A stretch of 42,682 bases of DNA, from the NCBI GenBank assembly GCA_947379755.1, contig CANCOC010000021.1, positions 1-42,682 of the forward strand, written 5' to 3'. This document shows positions 17,862 to 26,730 of this stretch, piece by piece; position 1 is the stretch's first letter, and the number at the start of each line of letters is the position of its first letter. The position numbers and the translations under genes were made by a program. Origin of the DNA: Alcaligenaceae bacterium. Its GTDB lineage: Bacteria; Pseudomonadota; Gammaproteobacteria; Burkholderiales; Burkholderiaceae_B. The notes below the pieces were generated by a model that was not told where the DNA came from, ran no database searches, and saw only the letters and a list, made by a program, of their open reading frames with translations.

Positions 17862-20396
17862 ATGGAAATTGGTTCTTTTGTATTTGGACTTGCAGGCTTG
17901 CTGGCGCTGATTTGTTTCATGCCTCCGCTGGCAGGCCGAACCAAGCTCCCGTATTCCGTTTTTTTGGCGATATGCGGATGTTTGCTCGCCTACGCTTCGC
18001 ACGTTCACCCCTGGGCGCCCCCGGCAATAGTTGATTTCCTCGAAATTATCAATACCTTCGATATTTCGTCAGAAACCTTTCTGATCCTTTTTCTGCCAAT
18101 TCTGCTGTTTGAGACCGCGCTCGCAATGAACGTCAGGCGTCTGATGGATGATCTGGGGCCGATTCTGATGATGGCGATTGTCGCTGTCGTAATCAGTACG
18201 GTGCTGGTCGGCGTGGTGATGGCGCAGATCTCGGGCATGGGTCTGATTGCCTGTCTGCTGCTGGGTTCGATTGTCGCGACAACAGATCCTGCCGCTGTGG
18301 TGGGAATCTTTCGCGGGGTCGGTGCTCCCAAGAGGTTGCTGACGCTGGTCGAGGGCGAAAGCCTGCTTAATGACGCCGCAGCGATTGCCTTGTATTCGGT
18401 CTTGCTGGGATTGCTGTCGCATGACAGAACCTGGGCATTCGGCGCTGTGCTGAGTAGCTTTCTGAAGCTCTTTATCGGCGGTGGGCTGGCAGGCTTTCTG
18501 ATTGGCCGTCTGGCTTGTGCCTCCTTTAAATGGTTGCGTGGCTGGCCGGTCGCCGAGGTGTCGCTGACTGTTGCCGTGGCGTATTTGTCTTATTTTATTT
18601 CTGAACATTATTTGCACGTGTCGGGTGTTGTCGCGACCGTTGTTGCCGGTCTGGTGGTGGGTTCGACGGGTCGCACAAGGATGTCTCCCATTACGCTGGA
18701 AACACTCTCCCAGTCATGGCATCAATTTGGTTTTTGGGCGAACTCGCTGATTTTTTTATTTTCGGCGATGCTGATTCCGAAAATGATGCAAAACATTTCC
18801 TGGATGCACGCGTTACAGATTGCCGTGGTGTTTGCCAGCACACTGGTTGCGCGCGCGGTAGTCGTGTTTGGATTGGTCCCTCTGCTTTCGGCTGCAGGCG
18901 TCGGTGCCCGGGTCGGTCGGCGCTTTAAAACTGTGATCTGGTGGGGCGGGCTTCGCGGAGCTGTTTCCCTTGCGCTGGCGCTTGCGGTGACCGAGCGTGC
19001 CAGTCTGCCTGCGGATGTGCGCGAATTTATTGCGATCACCGTCACAGGCCTGGTGCTTGCAACGCTGTTCATCAACGGCTTGACACTGCAGCCCCTGATT
19101 CGACTGCTGGGACTCAACCGGCTGACGCGCAAAGGGCGTGCGTTGCGTAACCAGGCGGTGATGGTTGCGGCGACGATGGCACAGAAGGAAACCGATGAAA
19201 TCGCGCGTGCAGAGGGTGTATCCCCGGAAATTCGTGATCGGATCCATGAAATTTTTAGTGCCAGCATGACCGGATCCAGTGACGCGCAGGCAGAGCTGTT
19301 TTCTGAGCAAGAGCGGCTCGATCTGGGCCTGTCCATCCTGGCACGCAAGGAATTCGAAATATATTTTGAAATTCTGAAGCATCAGGTGATCGATCGTTCA
19401 ATCGCTGAAAGACTCATCACCAAGGCAGAGCGGCTCAATGATGCCGTACGTGTGCGGGGCCTGGCTGGCTTTGACGTGCTGGCCGCTCGCGCGTTACGTT
19501 ATCCAAGAAGATTCCGTCAGGCTTTGCGCGTCTATGAAACGCTCGGCATTCAGCGCTGGCTGGCCTACGAACTGAGCCAGCGCTTTGTAAGCCTGATGAC
19601 AATGCGCACCGTATCGAGTCAGTTGATTGCTTTTGCTGACCAGCGCCTGCGCGGGATCCTGGGAAATGCTGCAACCGAGCTCGTCCGGTCTGCCCATCAG
19701 CGGCGTCTGGATTTGATTGTTGAGGGTTTGCAGGCGCTCGAATTGCAATACCCCGGGTATTCGCTCTGGCTGCAGGAAAGATATCTGGGGCGCATTGCCC
19801 GTCGCATTGAGCGCGAACGCTACGACGAAATGCTGGAGCAGTCGCTGATCAGTGGTGAAGTGCACCGTAATTTGATCGAAAAAGTCGGGCAACGCTGGGC
19901 GTTTATCGATCGCGGTCCGGAGCTTGATATCGAGATGGGGGCGCTCGAGCTGGTCGCTGGTGTCCCGATGTTCAATGTGCTTCCCGCTGAAGTTCAGCGC
20001 TCAGTGGCGCGCATGCTGACCCCTCGGCTTTTTTTGCCAGATCAGCTGATCTGGGGGGAAAAGCTTCCACCTTTTGCCTTGTATATCGTAGCTTCGGGTG
20101 CTGTCAAAGTGCTACTGCCGGATGGTACGCACATTGAACTTGGATCTGGGGAGTTTTTTGGCGAGGTCTATCTAATCAGCAATGAGCTGCTGGAAAATTT
20201 TGAAGTCCGGTCGCTGGGATACAGCAAATTGCTCTGCCTGCCTGCCAGGGACTTCAAAGATTTGCTGTCACGTGATCCTGCCCTGCGCGAAAGTATAGAG
20301 TCGGTCGCCAGGCAGCGGATGCGTGCAATCGAAGTGTGGCGCAGCCAACAGCCGCTATCCCAGAAGACGCAGGAAAATGCTGCGCAGCCACATTAG
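17862..20396 (+). CDS. CPA1-family Na+/H+ antiporter with C-terminal cyclic-nucleotide-binding-like domain
   Basis: Inner-membrane cation/proton antiporter of 844 residues. The N-terminal ~420 residues hold 12-13 membrane helices with the CPA1 ion-site motifs: ATTDPAAV near residue 140, EGESLLNDAAAIALY near 165 and the WWGGLRGAVSLALALA block near 365. A long cytoplasmic region, rich in charged helices, runs from about 425 to 685. The last ~150 residues look like a cNMP-binding beta-roll (FALYIVASGAVKVLLPDG, GSGEFFGEVYLISNELL), but the phosphate-binding Arg-x-Ala of true cAMP sites is not evident, so ligand binding is doubtful. AGGTGA precedes the ATG. The family extrudes Na+ or K+ for pH and salt homeostasis; resemblance to plant SOS1 domain order is noted. 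Its stop overlaps the convergent Nudix gene by four bases. Confidence 0.92.
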   Translation: MEIGSFVFGLAGLLALICFMPPLAGRTKLPYSVFLAICGCLLAYASHVHPWAPPAIVDFLEIINTFDISSETFLILFLPILLFETALAMNVRRLMDDLGPILMMAIVAVVISTVLVGVVMAQISGMGLIACLLLGSIVATTDPAAVVGIFRGVGAPKRLLTLVEGESLLNDAAAIALYSVLLGLLSHDRTWAFGAVLSSFLKLFIGGGLAGFLIGRLACASFKWLRGWPVAEVSLTVAVAYLSYFISEHYLHVSGVVATVVAGLVVGSTGRTRMSPITLETLSQSWHQFGFWANSLIFLFSAMLIPKMMQNISWMHALQIAVVFASTLVARAVVVFGLVPLLSAAGVGARVGRRFKTVIWWGGLRGAVSLALALAVTERASLPADVREFIAITVTGLVLATLFINGLTLQPLIRLLGLNRLTRKGRALRNQAVMVAATMAQKETDEIARAEGVSPEIRDRIHEIFSASMTGSSDAQAELFSEQERLDLGLSILARKEFEIYFEILKHQVIDRSIAERLITKAERLNDAVRVRGLAGFDVLAARALRYPRRFRQALRVYETLGIQRWLAYELSQRFVSLMTMRTVSSQLIAFADQRLRGILGNAATELVRSAHQRRLDLIVEGLQALELQYPGYSLWLQERYLGRIARRIERERYDEMLEQSLISGEVHRNLIEKVGQRWAFIDRGPELDIEMGALELVAGVPMFNVLPAEVQRSVARMLTPRLFLPDQLIWGEKLPPFALYIVASGAVKVLLPDGTHIELGSGEFFGEVYLISNELLENFEVRSLGYSKLLCLPARDFKDLLSRDPALRESIESVARQRMRAIEVWRSQQPLSQKTQENAAQPH

Positions 20397-21229
20397 CTGG
20401 CAGATCGCCTGAGCAAGTCTTCGGCGATCACAATCGAGGCTTCAACTGTAAAGGCACCTTCCTGCAGCATTTGCCACACGATTTCGGGCGGCAGGCGCTT
20501 GATTTCCATGACTTCGCCATCACGATTGGCCGGGGTGATGTGGTCGGGCAGCACGCACTCACATGTCAGTACATCCTCTACCTGAAATCCCTCGGGAATT
20601 CTTCGTTTCATGCGTGTGATCGCATGAAGTTCGGTCCGGCTGGCAATTTCTGACTCCTCAAGTCCCGCCTCTTCGTCCGTTTCGCGCACAAGGGCGAGCT
20701 CGGGAGGTTCCTGGCTGCCGATCAGGCCACCCACCAGCGTATCCCACATGCCCGGGTCGGTCGCTTTGGAGAGCGCGCGCCTGGCAACCCAGAGCTGGCC
20801 TGACGCAGACCATGCATTGAGGTGAACGGCCCGGGTCAACAAGCCCAGGGGGCGCATGACGCCTCGCTCAATCCGTCCGATCCATGTCTGTTGCGCATCT
20901 GCGCCTGCCCAGACGTCGAGCACTTCATCGCGCCAGCCCGGTGCGCAGCCCGCGGCGCGCAGCGTTTGTGCGACTGTGGCGAGCAGAAGGTCGAGTCCCT
21001 CGCCTGGCAAAAGGAGCTTGCCAATGTGCAAAGCCCCAGGCGAAACCTCTACCCCAGGCAGATCGGTCAGAGCCCGCGCAGCCGCAGGGAACACCGCTCC
21101 GCAAGGATATCCGGCGATCCAGAGCGGCGGGGATCCGGGATGGGCACTTTGTTGTGCACGCTGAATCAATGCCGTCAGGAAGGCTCGAATTGCGTCGGCA
21201 GGTAAAGTAATGCTTGATGTTGGCTTCAT
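20393..21229 (-). CDS. Nudix hydrolase with N-terminal DUF4743-like domain
   Basis: The 278-residue protein ends in a Nudix domain with an exact Nudix box (G-x5-E-x7-RE-x2-EE-x-GL; positions read from GLIGSQEPPELALV then RETDEEAGL). The Nudix fold hydrolyses nucleoside diphosphates linked to another moiety; the substrate is not readable from sequence. The N-terminal half (AFLTALIQRAQQ, ALHIGKLLLPGEGLD, RIERGVMRPLGLLTRAVHLN) matches the arrangement of DUF4743-Nudix proteins related to the C-terminal part of fungal thiamin pyrophosphokinase Tnr3, where a role in repair of damaged thiamin diphosphate forms has been proposed. It converges on the antiporter gene with a four-base overlap of stop codons. 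Confidence 0.88.
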   Translation of the reverse strand: MKPTSSITLPADAIRAFLTALIQRAQQSAHPGSPPLWIAGYPCGAVFPAAARALTDLPGVEVSPGALHIGKLLLPGEGLDLLLATVAQTLRAAGCAPGWRDEVLDVWAGADAQQTWIGRIERGVMRPLGLLTRAVHLNAWSASGQLWVARRALSKATDPGMWDTLVGGLIGSQEPPELALVRETDEEAGLEESEIASRTELHAITRMKRRIPEGFQVEDVLTCECVLPDHITPANRDGEVMEIKRLPPEIVWQMLQEGAFTVEASIVIAEDLLRRSAS

Positions 21230-21267
21230 ATCTGAGCTCGGACGCGGGGGACATTAAATTGTAGTGC

Positions 21268-21295
21268 AGCGGATACTACGCGGCTCCGCTATAAT
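21268..21295 (+). promoter_or_regulatory. Probable cox operon promoter with overlapping 6-bp palindrome
   Basis: A perfect TATAAT occurs at 21290-21295, but the -35 position (around 21267-21272) has no good match. AGCGGA (21268-21273) and TCCGCT (21285-21290) form an 11-base-spaced inverted repeat filling the spacer and touching the -10 box. A weak -35 with an overlapping palindrome suggests regulated transcription; this is inference. The leader to the ctaC start would be about 150 bases. Confidence 0.45.
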
Positions 21296-21450
21296 TCTCC
21301 CGTTTCTTTATGATTCGAGCGAATAGTGGCTACCTGGAATGCGATTTTCTTTTGCAGATTCAGGAGTTTATCTTTAGCCGTCCAATAATTTTTGCGCAAA
21401 GCGTGTTTGGATACCCAAACTGGCTGGATGCGACGTGTTTCGAGGTCAGC

Positions 21451-22608
21451 ATGAAGAAGTTGATGGGGTTGTTGGGTGCCTGTGCCATGTTTTTCGCTGG
21501 CATTGCGAGTGCACAAGTCAAGGATATGCCTGGTGGCCCTGCTGTCAACCAGCTCAATCTTTTTTCGGGTGCGACGCAGATTGCCAGGGATATTGTCTGG
21601 CTGCACTGGCTGATGATGATTATCTGTATTGTGATTTTCATCGCAGTGTTTGGCGTGATGTTTTATTCGATCTGGGCGCACCGCAAGTCACGCGGTGTAA
21701 AACCAGCAACATTCCATGAGCATATGGGTGTCGAAGTTGCCTGGACTGTCATTCCCTTCATCATCGTGATTGCAATGGCATTGCCAGCAACGCGTACGGT
21801 TGTGGCGATGAAAGACACAAGCGGTGCTGACATCACAGTCAAGGTCACGGGTTATCAGTGGAAATGGGGTTACGAATACATCGACGGCGCTGCTGCTGGT
21901 GTCAAGTTCCTGTCCAATTTGTCCACACCTCGCGCCCAGATTGAAAATAAGGAGCCTAAGGGTCCTTTCTATCTGATGGAAGTCGACAATCCGCTTGTTG
22001 TGCCCGTCGGTAAAAAAATCCGTATCGCTGTCACTGCCGGTGACGTGATTCACTCCTGGATGGTGCCTGAGCTGGGTGTCAAGCAGGACGCCATACCTGG
22101 TTTTATCCGCAACGTGTGGTTCCGTGCGGACAAAATTGGTAGCTTTCGCGGTCAATGTTCAGAGCTTTGCGGCAAAGACCATGCTTTCATGCCAATCGTT
22201 GTGAAAGTTGTCTCTGAAGATGATTTTGCAAAATGGTCCGCCGAGCAGCAAAAGCTGTTGGCTGCCAATGCAGATGATCCAAATAAAGAGTGGGCACCTG
22301 CAGAGCTGATTGCCCGTGGCGAAAAAGTCTATGCAGCAAATTGCGTGGCATGTCATCAGGGTAGCGGAAAGGGTATTGTCGGTGCATTCCCCGCACTGGA
22401 TGGCAGCAAAGTCGTGATGGGCCCAAAAGCTGATCAGATCCAGGTTCTGCTTAAGGGCAGGCAAGGTACTGCGATGCAGTCCTTTGCGAGCCAGTTGAAC
22501 GATGTTGAAATTGCTTCAGTGATCGACTACACACGTAGTGCCTGGGGTAACGCAGGCAAGGGTCAGGATCCAGTGGTAGCACCGACAGATATAAAAGCCG
22601 CACGCTAG
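21451..22608 (+). CDS. ctaC: Cytochrome c oxidase subunit II with fused cytochrome c domain
   Basis: Subunit II (CoxB) of an aa3-type heme-copper oxidase, 385 residues from the ATG at 21451, which has GAGG upstream and yields a clear signal peptide (KKLMGLLGACAMFFAGIASA); an in-frame start 141 bases upstream would hide that signal. Two membrane helices follow, around residues 42-65 and 85-108. The cupredoxin domain carries the CuA motif C236-SEL-C240-GKDHAFM, then a linker leads to a C-terminal cytochrome c domain with C298-VA-C301-H302 and a distal VMGP/AMQS-type Met region. Such fused subunits accept electrons from cytochrome c in many betaproteobacteria. Confidence 0.96.
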   Translation: MKKLMGLLGACAMFFAGIASAQVKDMPGGPAVNQLNLFSGATQIARDIVWLHWLMMIICIVIFIAVFGVMFYSIWAHRKSRGVKPATFHEHMGVEVAWTVIPFIIVIAMALPATRTVVAMKDTSGADITVKVTGYQWKWGYEYIDGAAAGVKFLSNLSTPRAQIENKEPKGPFYLMEVDNPLVVPVGKKIRIAVTAGDVIHSWMVPELGVKQDAIPGFIRNVWFRADKIGSFRGQCSELCGKDHAFMPIVVKVVSEDDFAKWSAEQQKLLAANADDPNKEWAPAELIARGEKVYAANCVACHQGSGKGIVGAFPALDGSKVVMGPKADQIQVLLKGRQGTAMQSFASQLNDVEIASVIDYTRSAWGNAGKGQDPVVAPTDIKAAR

Positions 22609-22648
22609 TCCGGGCAGTTGCAGGAAACAGATACTTTCGTACAGAATT

Positions 22649-22680
22649 GCTGAGCGTCACGCCAGATGTGTGACGGCAGC
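22649..22680 (+). other. Intercistronic stem-loop between ctaC and ctaD
   Basis: CGTCAC (22655-22660) pairs with GTGACG (22670-22675), and outer GCTG/CAGC can extend the stem with small bulges. There is no T-run, so it is more likely an mRNA stability or processing element than a terminator. Confidence 0.4.
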
Positions 22681-22702
22681 TTAAGCAGGATAGGAGTTGA
22701 AG

Positions 22703-24310
22703 ATGAGCAGCGTCACAGCAGACCACGTTTCGGGCCACGGCCACGATCACGACCATGAAGAGCATGGTCATATGCTTCACGGCTGGCGCCGTTGGCTATT
22801 TGCGACGAACCACAAAGATATCGGTACGATGTACCTGATTTTTGCGTTCACCATGCTGATGGAAGGCGGAGTGCTGGCTTTGTTGCTGCGCACCGAGTTG
22901 TTCCAGCCTGGCTTGCAGTTTTTCCGTCCTGAACTCTTTAACCAGTTCACGACCATGCACGGTTTGATCATGGTCTTTGGCGCCATCATGCCCGCGTTCG
23001 TGGGCTTTGCAAACTGGATGGTGCCACTGCAGATTGGTGCCTCGGACATGGCGTTTGCGCGGATGAACAACTTCAGCTTCTGGCTCCTGCCGGTTGCTGC
23101 CATCCTGCTGACAACATCGTTCTTTGTTCCTGGCGGTGCTACGGCTGCAGGCTGGACGCTCTATGCACCCCTGACCCTGCAGATGGGCCCTGGAATGGAT
23201 CTGGCGATTTTTGCTATCCACATCATGGGTGCTTCATCGATCATGGGTGCGATCAATATCGTTGTCACGATCCTGAACATGCGCGCACCTGGCATGACAC
23301 TGATGAAAATGCCTTTGTTCTGCTGGACATGGCTGATTACTGCTTACCTGCTGATTGCTGTGATGCCTGTTCTGGCTGCTGCGATCACCATGGTGCTGAC
23401 CGATCGCCACTTTGGTACCGGTTTCTTTAACGCTGCCGCAGGCGGTGACCCAGTTCTGTACCAGCATATTTTCTGGTTCTTCGGTCACCCCGAGGTGTAC
23501 ATCATGATTTTGCCGGCGTTTGGCATTGTTTCCGCCATCGTTCCTGCCTTTGCACGCAAGCCTTTGTTTGGCTACGCATCAATGGTGTATGCAACGGCGT
23601 CAATCGCGATTCTTTCTTTCATCGTGTGGGCTCACCACATGTTTGCGACGGGAATGCCCGTAACAGGTCAGCTGTACTTCATGTACGCAACGATGCTGAT
23701 TTCGATTCCTACGGGCGTCAAGGTGTTTAACTGGGTCGCCACGATGTGGAGAGGCTCGATGACTTTTGAAACCCCGATGCTGTTTGCGGTCGGTTTCATT
23801 TTTGTCTTCACGATCGGTGGCTTTACCGGACTGATCCTGTCGATGGCACCGATTGATATCCAGGTCCACGACACGTACTACGTTGTGGCCCACTTCCACT
23901 ACGTACTGGTTGCCGGTTCGCTGTTTGCTTTGTTTGCAGGCACGTACTACTGGTTGCCAAAGTGGTGCGGCTATATGTATGACGAAAAGCTAGGCAAAAT
24001 CCACTTCTGGTCGAGCATCATTTCGTTTAACGTGACCTTCTTCCCGATGCACTTCCTGGGTCTGGCCGGGATGCCACGTCGTTATGCCGATTACGCAGCA
24101 CAGTTCACAGACTTCCATCAGATCGCAACGATTGGTGCCTTCTGGTTTGGTTTTTCACAATTGCTGTTCCTCTACATTGTGCTCAAGGCATATGCTGGCA
24201 AGGGTACTCCTGCACCAGCCAAGCCCTGGGACGGTGCAGAAGGTCTGGAGTGGACGGTGCCTTCACCCGCGCCTTTCCATACATTTGTGACCCCACCGGT
24301 GGTGCATTAA
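22703..24310 (+). CDS. ctaD: Cytochrome c oxidase subunit I
   Basis: Catalytic subunit (CoxA) of the aa3 oxidase, 535 residues, with about 12 membrane helices. The ATG at 22703 has AGGAG six bases upstream; a TTG two codons earlier is less likely. The heme-copper site is intact: HPEVY with the cross-linked His-Tyr pair ([13 protein letters not shown]), the CuB histidines WAHHMFATG, and the heme a/a3 ligands in the [14 protein letters not shown] block. The low-spin heme histidine is in [12 protein letters not shown]. The N-terminus carries an unusual His/Asp/Glu-rich stretch ([17 protein letters not shown]). It is followed directly by two small assembly genes. Confidence 0.97.
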   Translation: MSSVTADHVSGHGHDHDHEEHGHMLHGWRRWLFATNHKDIGTMYLIFAFTMLMEGGVLALLLRTELFQPGLQFFRPELFNQFTTMHGLIMVFGAIMPAFVGFANWMVPLQIGASDMAFARMNNFSFWLLPVAAILLTTSFFVPGGATAAGWTLYAPLTLQMGPGMDLAIFAIHIMGASSIMGAINIVVTILNMRAPGMTLMKMPLFCWTWLITAYLLIAVMPVLAAAITMVLTDRHFGTGFFNAAAGGDPVLYQHIFWFFGHPEVYIMILPAFGIVSAIVPAFARKPLFGYASMVYATASIAILSFIVWAHHMFATGMPVTGQLYFMYATMLISIPTGVKVFNWVATMWRGSMTFETPMLFAVGFIFVFTIGGFTGLILSMAPIDIQVHDTYYVVAHFHYVLVAGSLFALFAGTYYWLPKWCGYMYDEKLGKIHFWSSIISFNVTFFPMHFLGLAGMPRRYADYAAQFTDFHQIATIGAFWFGFSQLLFLYIVLKAYAGKGTPAPAKPWDGAEGLEWTVPSPAPFHTFVTPPVVH

Positions 24311-24314
24311 GATC

Positions 24315-24437
24315 ATGGCAATGACCCCCGAGCAGCGTCGCAAAAATAAGCGTGCAGGACTCATATTCCTGGTGATCGTGATTGCGATGTTTGCCTGGAC
24401 CATTGGCAAACAAGTTTATGTAACGTATTTTTCCTGA
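24315..24437 (+). CDS. Cytochrome oxidase small assembly protein (40 aa)
   Basis: A 40-residue protein starting MAMTPEQRRKNKRAG followed by one hydrophobic helix (LIFLVIVIAMFAWTIGK) and ending VYVTYFS. The charged N-terminus plus single membrane span, and the position immediately after subunit I, match the small assembly protein found in Burkholderiales cox clusters. It starts four bases after the ctaD stop. In relatives I recall ctaG following this gene; here only 20 bases separate its stop from the DUF2970 gene. Confidence 0.75.
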   Translation: MAMTPEQRRKNKRAGLIFLVIVIAMFAWTIGKQVYVTYFS

Positions 24438-24457
24438 CCCATGCGTCAACGGACATC

Positions 24458-24682
24458 ATGAGTAAGGATCTAAAAGAGTTGTCTCAGCGCAAGCTGAACT
24501 TCTTCCAGACACTGAAAGCCATTGCGTGGGCCATGTTCGGCGTGCGTAAAGGCGCAGGTTACGAAGAGGATATTTCCAAACTGAACCCGGTACATCTAGC
24601 CATTGCCGGGATCGTGTGTGCGGTGATTTTTGTGACAGGGCTTGTGTTGGTTGCGCGGTTTGCAATATCAAGCTTAATTTAA
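24458..24682 (+). CDS. DUF2970 family protein
   Basis: A 74-residue protein with the family's layout: an N-terminal amphipathic part (NFFQTLKAIAWAMFGVRKGAGYEEDISKLNP) followed by one membrane helix (VHLAIAGIVCAVIFVTGLVLVAR). DUF2970 genes regularly lie between ctaG and ctaE in Burkholderiales cox operons and are presumed to help oxidase assembly; no biochemical role is known to me. It sits 36 bases upstream of ctaE. Confidence 0.85.
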   Translation: MSKDLKELSQRKLNFFQTLKAIAWAMFGVRKGAGYEEDISKLNPVHLAIAGIVCAVIFVTGLVLVARFAISSLI

Positions 24683-24718
24683 GATAAGTATTTAACTATC
24701 TGTAGGTTGGAGAATGAC

Positions 24719-25594
24719 ATGAGTGCATCCCACTCGATCCAGAGTAAAGAAGCGCCTTATTACTATGTACCGAATGATTCGGCACACCCAGTTCGCGCAA
24801 GTATTGCCCTGTTGGCAATCATGCTTGGCGCATCCGCCTGGGTGAACGGTATCGACATCGGTAAATGGTCGGTACTGGTCGGGCTGCTCGGCTTGATCAC
24901 GGTGCTGTATTTCTGGTTTGGAGATGCGATCCACGAAGAAGAAACAGGCTTGAACAGCAAGCGTGTCGATGTCTCGTATCGCTGGAGCATGAGCTGGTTC
25001 ATTTTCTCTGAAGTCATGTTCTTTGCCGCATTTTTTGGTGCGCTCTGGTACACCCGGACTGTGACAACACCGTGGCTGGGAGACCTCGACCACAAACTCC
25101 TGCTCTGGCCGACGTTTGTTGCTGTCTGGCCAAATACAGGTCCGGCTGGCGTGGTTGAAGTGTTTCAGACGATGGGACCTTTCTGGCTGCCAACGATCAA
25201 TACTGCGCTGTTGCTTACATCAGGCGTGACGCTGACCTTTTCGCACCACGCACTCCGAGAAGACCACCGTGGCAAGGCACAGTTCTGGCTGTTTGCCACG
25301 ATCATTCTGGGCTTCATCTTTGTAGCCTGTCAGGCGCTAGAGTACTACCATGCCTATCATGAGCTGAATCTGAAATTCAGTTCGGGTGCGTATGGTTCAT
25401 TATTCTTTATGCTGACTGGTTTCCATGGCTTTCACGTCTTGATGGGCGCAACCATGCTGACCGTGGTGCTGGTGCGTATGCTGCGCGGCCACTTCACTGC
25501 CAGCAATCATTTCGGTTTTGAAGGTGCAGCGTGGTACTGGCACTTTGTAGATGTGGTCTGGCTGGGTCTGTACTTGTTCGTATACTGGTTCTAA
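24719..25594 (+). CDS. ctaE: Cytochrome c oxidase subunit III
   Basis: Subunit III (CoxC), 291 residues from the ATG at 24719, which has GGAG about eight bases upstream; an in-frame TTG 12 bases earlier is less likely. Seven membrane segments are apparent. Family blocks include the N-terminal SKEAPYYYVPNDSAHPVRAS, the WSMSWFIFSEVMFFAAFFGAL segment and the FMLTGFHGFHVLMGATMLTV and AAWYWHFVDVVWLGLYLFVY C-terminal helices. It is the last gene of the operon before a strong terminator. Subunit III does not bind metal but stabilises the catalytic core. Confidence 0.96.
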   Translation: MSASHSIQSKEAPYYYVPNDSAHPVRASIALLAIMLGASAWVNGIDIGKWSVLVGLLGLITVLYFWFGDAIHEEETGLNSKRVDVSYRWSMSWFIFSEVMFFAAFFGALWYTRTVTTPWLGDLDHKLLLWPTFVAVWPNTGPAGVVEVFQTMGPFWLPTINTALLLTSGVTLTFSHHALREDHRGKAQFWLFATIILGFIFVACQALEYYHAYHELNLKFSSGAYGSLFFMLTGFHGFHVLMGATMLTVVLVRMLRGHFTASNHFGFEGAAWYWHFVDVVWLGLYLFVYWF

Positions 25595-25621
25595 ACGAAG
25601 GGCGCAATGCGTCCAACGCTA

Positions 25622-25647
25622 AAAAGGCCGGCGAAAGCCGGCCTTTT
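25622..25647. terminator. Bidirectional Rho-independent terminator between ctaE and the DUF2909 gene
   Basis: An 11-bp perfect stem, AAAAGGCCGGC and GCCGGCCTTTT, with a GAAA tetraloop lies between convergent genes. Runs of A and T on the two sides make it work on both strands. Confidence 0.92.
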
Positions 25648-25667
25648 ACTTTGAATGCAAGACTGGG

Positions 25668-25868
25668 TTAGTGCATGCCTGTACTCTGAATCCAGCCCAT
25701 CCAGTTCGCAAAAAGCAAAAATAAAAACAAAGCGACTGAGAGTCCGATACGGACAGTCAGTGCATTAACAGTCTTGTTACTGGTGCCTTTATCTCGCATC
25801 AGATAAAACAGTGCCGAGGCGAGACTACCCAGAATCATAATGAAAGCCAGTCCAACTACAATACGCAT
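25668..25868 (-). CDS. Twin transmembrane protein, DUF2909 family
   Basis: A 66-residue protein with two membrane helices (about residues 3-23 and 42-62) separated by a short charged loop (MRDKGTSNKTVN). This two-helix layout and the position between ctaE and SURF1, on the opposite strand, are typical of DUF2909 in Burkholderiales. Function is unknown; a link with oxidase assembly is inferred only from location. Its start lies 34 bases from that of the divergent SURF1 gene, so the two promoters must overlap. Confidence 0.8.
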   Translation of the reverse strand: MRIVVGLAFIMILGSLASALFYLMRDKGTSNKTVNALTVRIGLSVALFLFLLFANWMGWIQSTGMH

Positions 25869-25902
25869 ACGGCCCTCCGCCTAAAAAGGAATTATCGCAG
25901 AC

Positions 25903-26703
25903 ATGGCGGCAAATCAACCAAATAAACTCAATATCATTGCCTTAGTGCTGCTGGCAGGGGCGATGCTTGTCTTTGTTTTCCTTGGGCGCTGGCAACTTTC
26001 GCGTGCAGATGAGCGGCATGCAATTTCCGCAACGATTGAACACGGACGAGCAGGACCGCCCGTTATGCTGTCGGCCCACACCCCAGCTGATCAGTTGCAG
26101 GCCTGGCGTCCTGCGCAGGCTGAAGGCGTGTGGCGACCTGAGTACAGTTTGTTGCTCGACAACCGCAACCTTGATGGCCGTCCGGGACTCTGGCTTGCCA
26201 CGCCACTCGTCCTGACAGATGGGAGTGCGGTACTGGTGTTGCGAGGCTGGTTTGCCAGACCGCTTGGACAAGAACAGGCGCCCGTGATTCAGACCCCAGA
26301 AGGTTTGCAGCAGATCAGTGGTGAATTGTCACTCAGAGTTCCACGGCTCTTTGAGCTGTGGGGTAGCAGCCATGGACCGGAGCAGGGCTTGCCGGATAAC
26401 TGGCCTGTCCGGGTGGGCGCTTCAGGACAGACAGAAAACCTGGGCAGACTGATACGCCTACAGAATGTAGACCTTTCACAACTTCACCTCAAAACAGGAT
26501 TAAAGTTGTTGCCTGTCGTGCTGATGCAAAAGAATGACGTTGCGGATGGCTTGCAACGTACATGGCCCGAGCCGTCAGTTGATGCAGATAAAAATGTCGG
26601 GTATGCCATGCAGTGGTTCGGGTTTGCCGGAATTGCTCTGGCGATCTGGTTAGGATTGGCTTGGCGCATCTGGCGTGCAAAGCGACCAGAATGTGCTCAA
26701 TGA
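25903..26703 (+). CDS. SURF1-family cytochrome oxidase assembly protein
   Basis: Inner-membrane assembly factor for heme a3 insertion into subunit I, 266 residues. It shows the SURF1 topology of one N-terminal helix (IIALVLLAGAMLVFVFLGRWQL, containing the conserved GRWQLxR motif) and one C-terminal helix (WFGFAGIALAIWLGLAWRIWR) around a periplasmic domain. The YSLLLDNRNLDGRPGLWLATPLVL block and the VLVLRGWFAR motif are family signatures. It is followed 27 bases later by the SCO-like gene. Confidence 0.93.
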   Translation: MAANQPNKLNIIALVLLAGAMLVFVFLGRWQLSRADERHAISATIEHGRAGPPVMLSAHTPADQLQAWRPAQAEGVWRPEYSLLLDNRNLDGRPGLWLATPLVLTDGSAVLVLRGWFARPLGQEQAPVIQTPEGLQQISGELSLRVPRLFELWGSSHGPEQGLPDNWPVRVGASGQTENLGRLIRLQNVDLSQLHLKTGLKLLPVVLMQKNDVADGLQRTWPEPSVDADKNVGYAMQWFGFAGIALAIWLGLAWRIWRAKRPECAQ

Positions 26704-26730
26704 AGACAAAGTGAAGTAAGCAGCATACAC

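Noticed and set aside
21310..21450. 47-codon in-frame extension of ctaC
   Set aside because: It would place non-family sequence before a clear signal peptide, and the ATG at 21451 has its own ribosome site.
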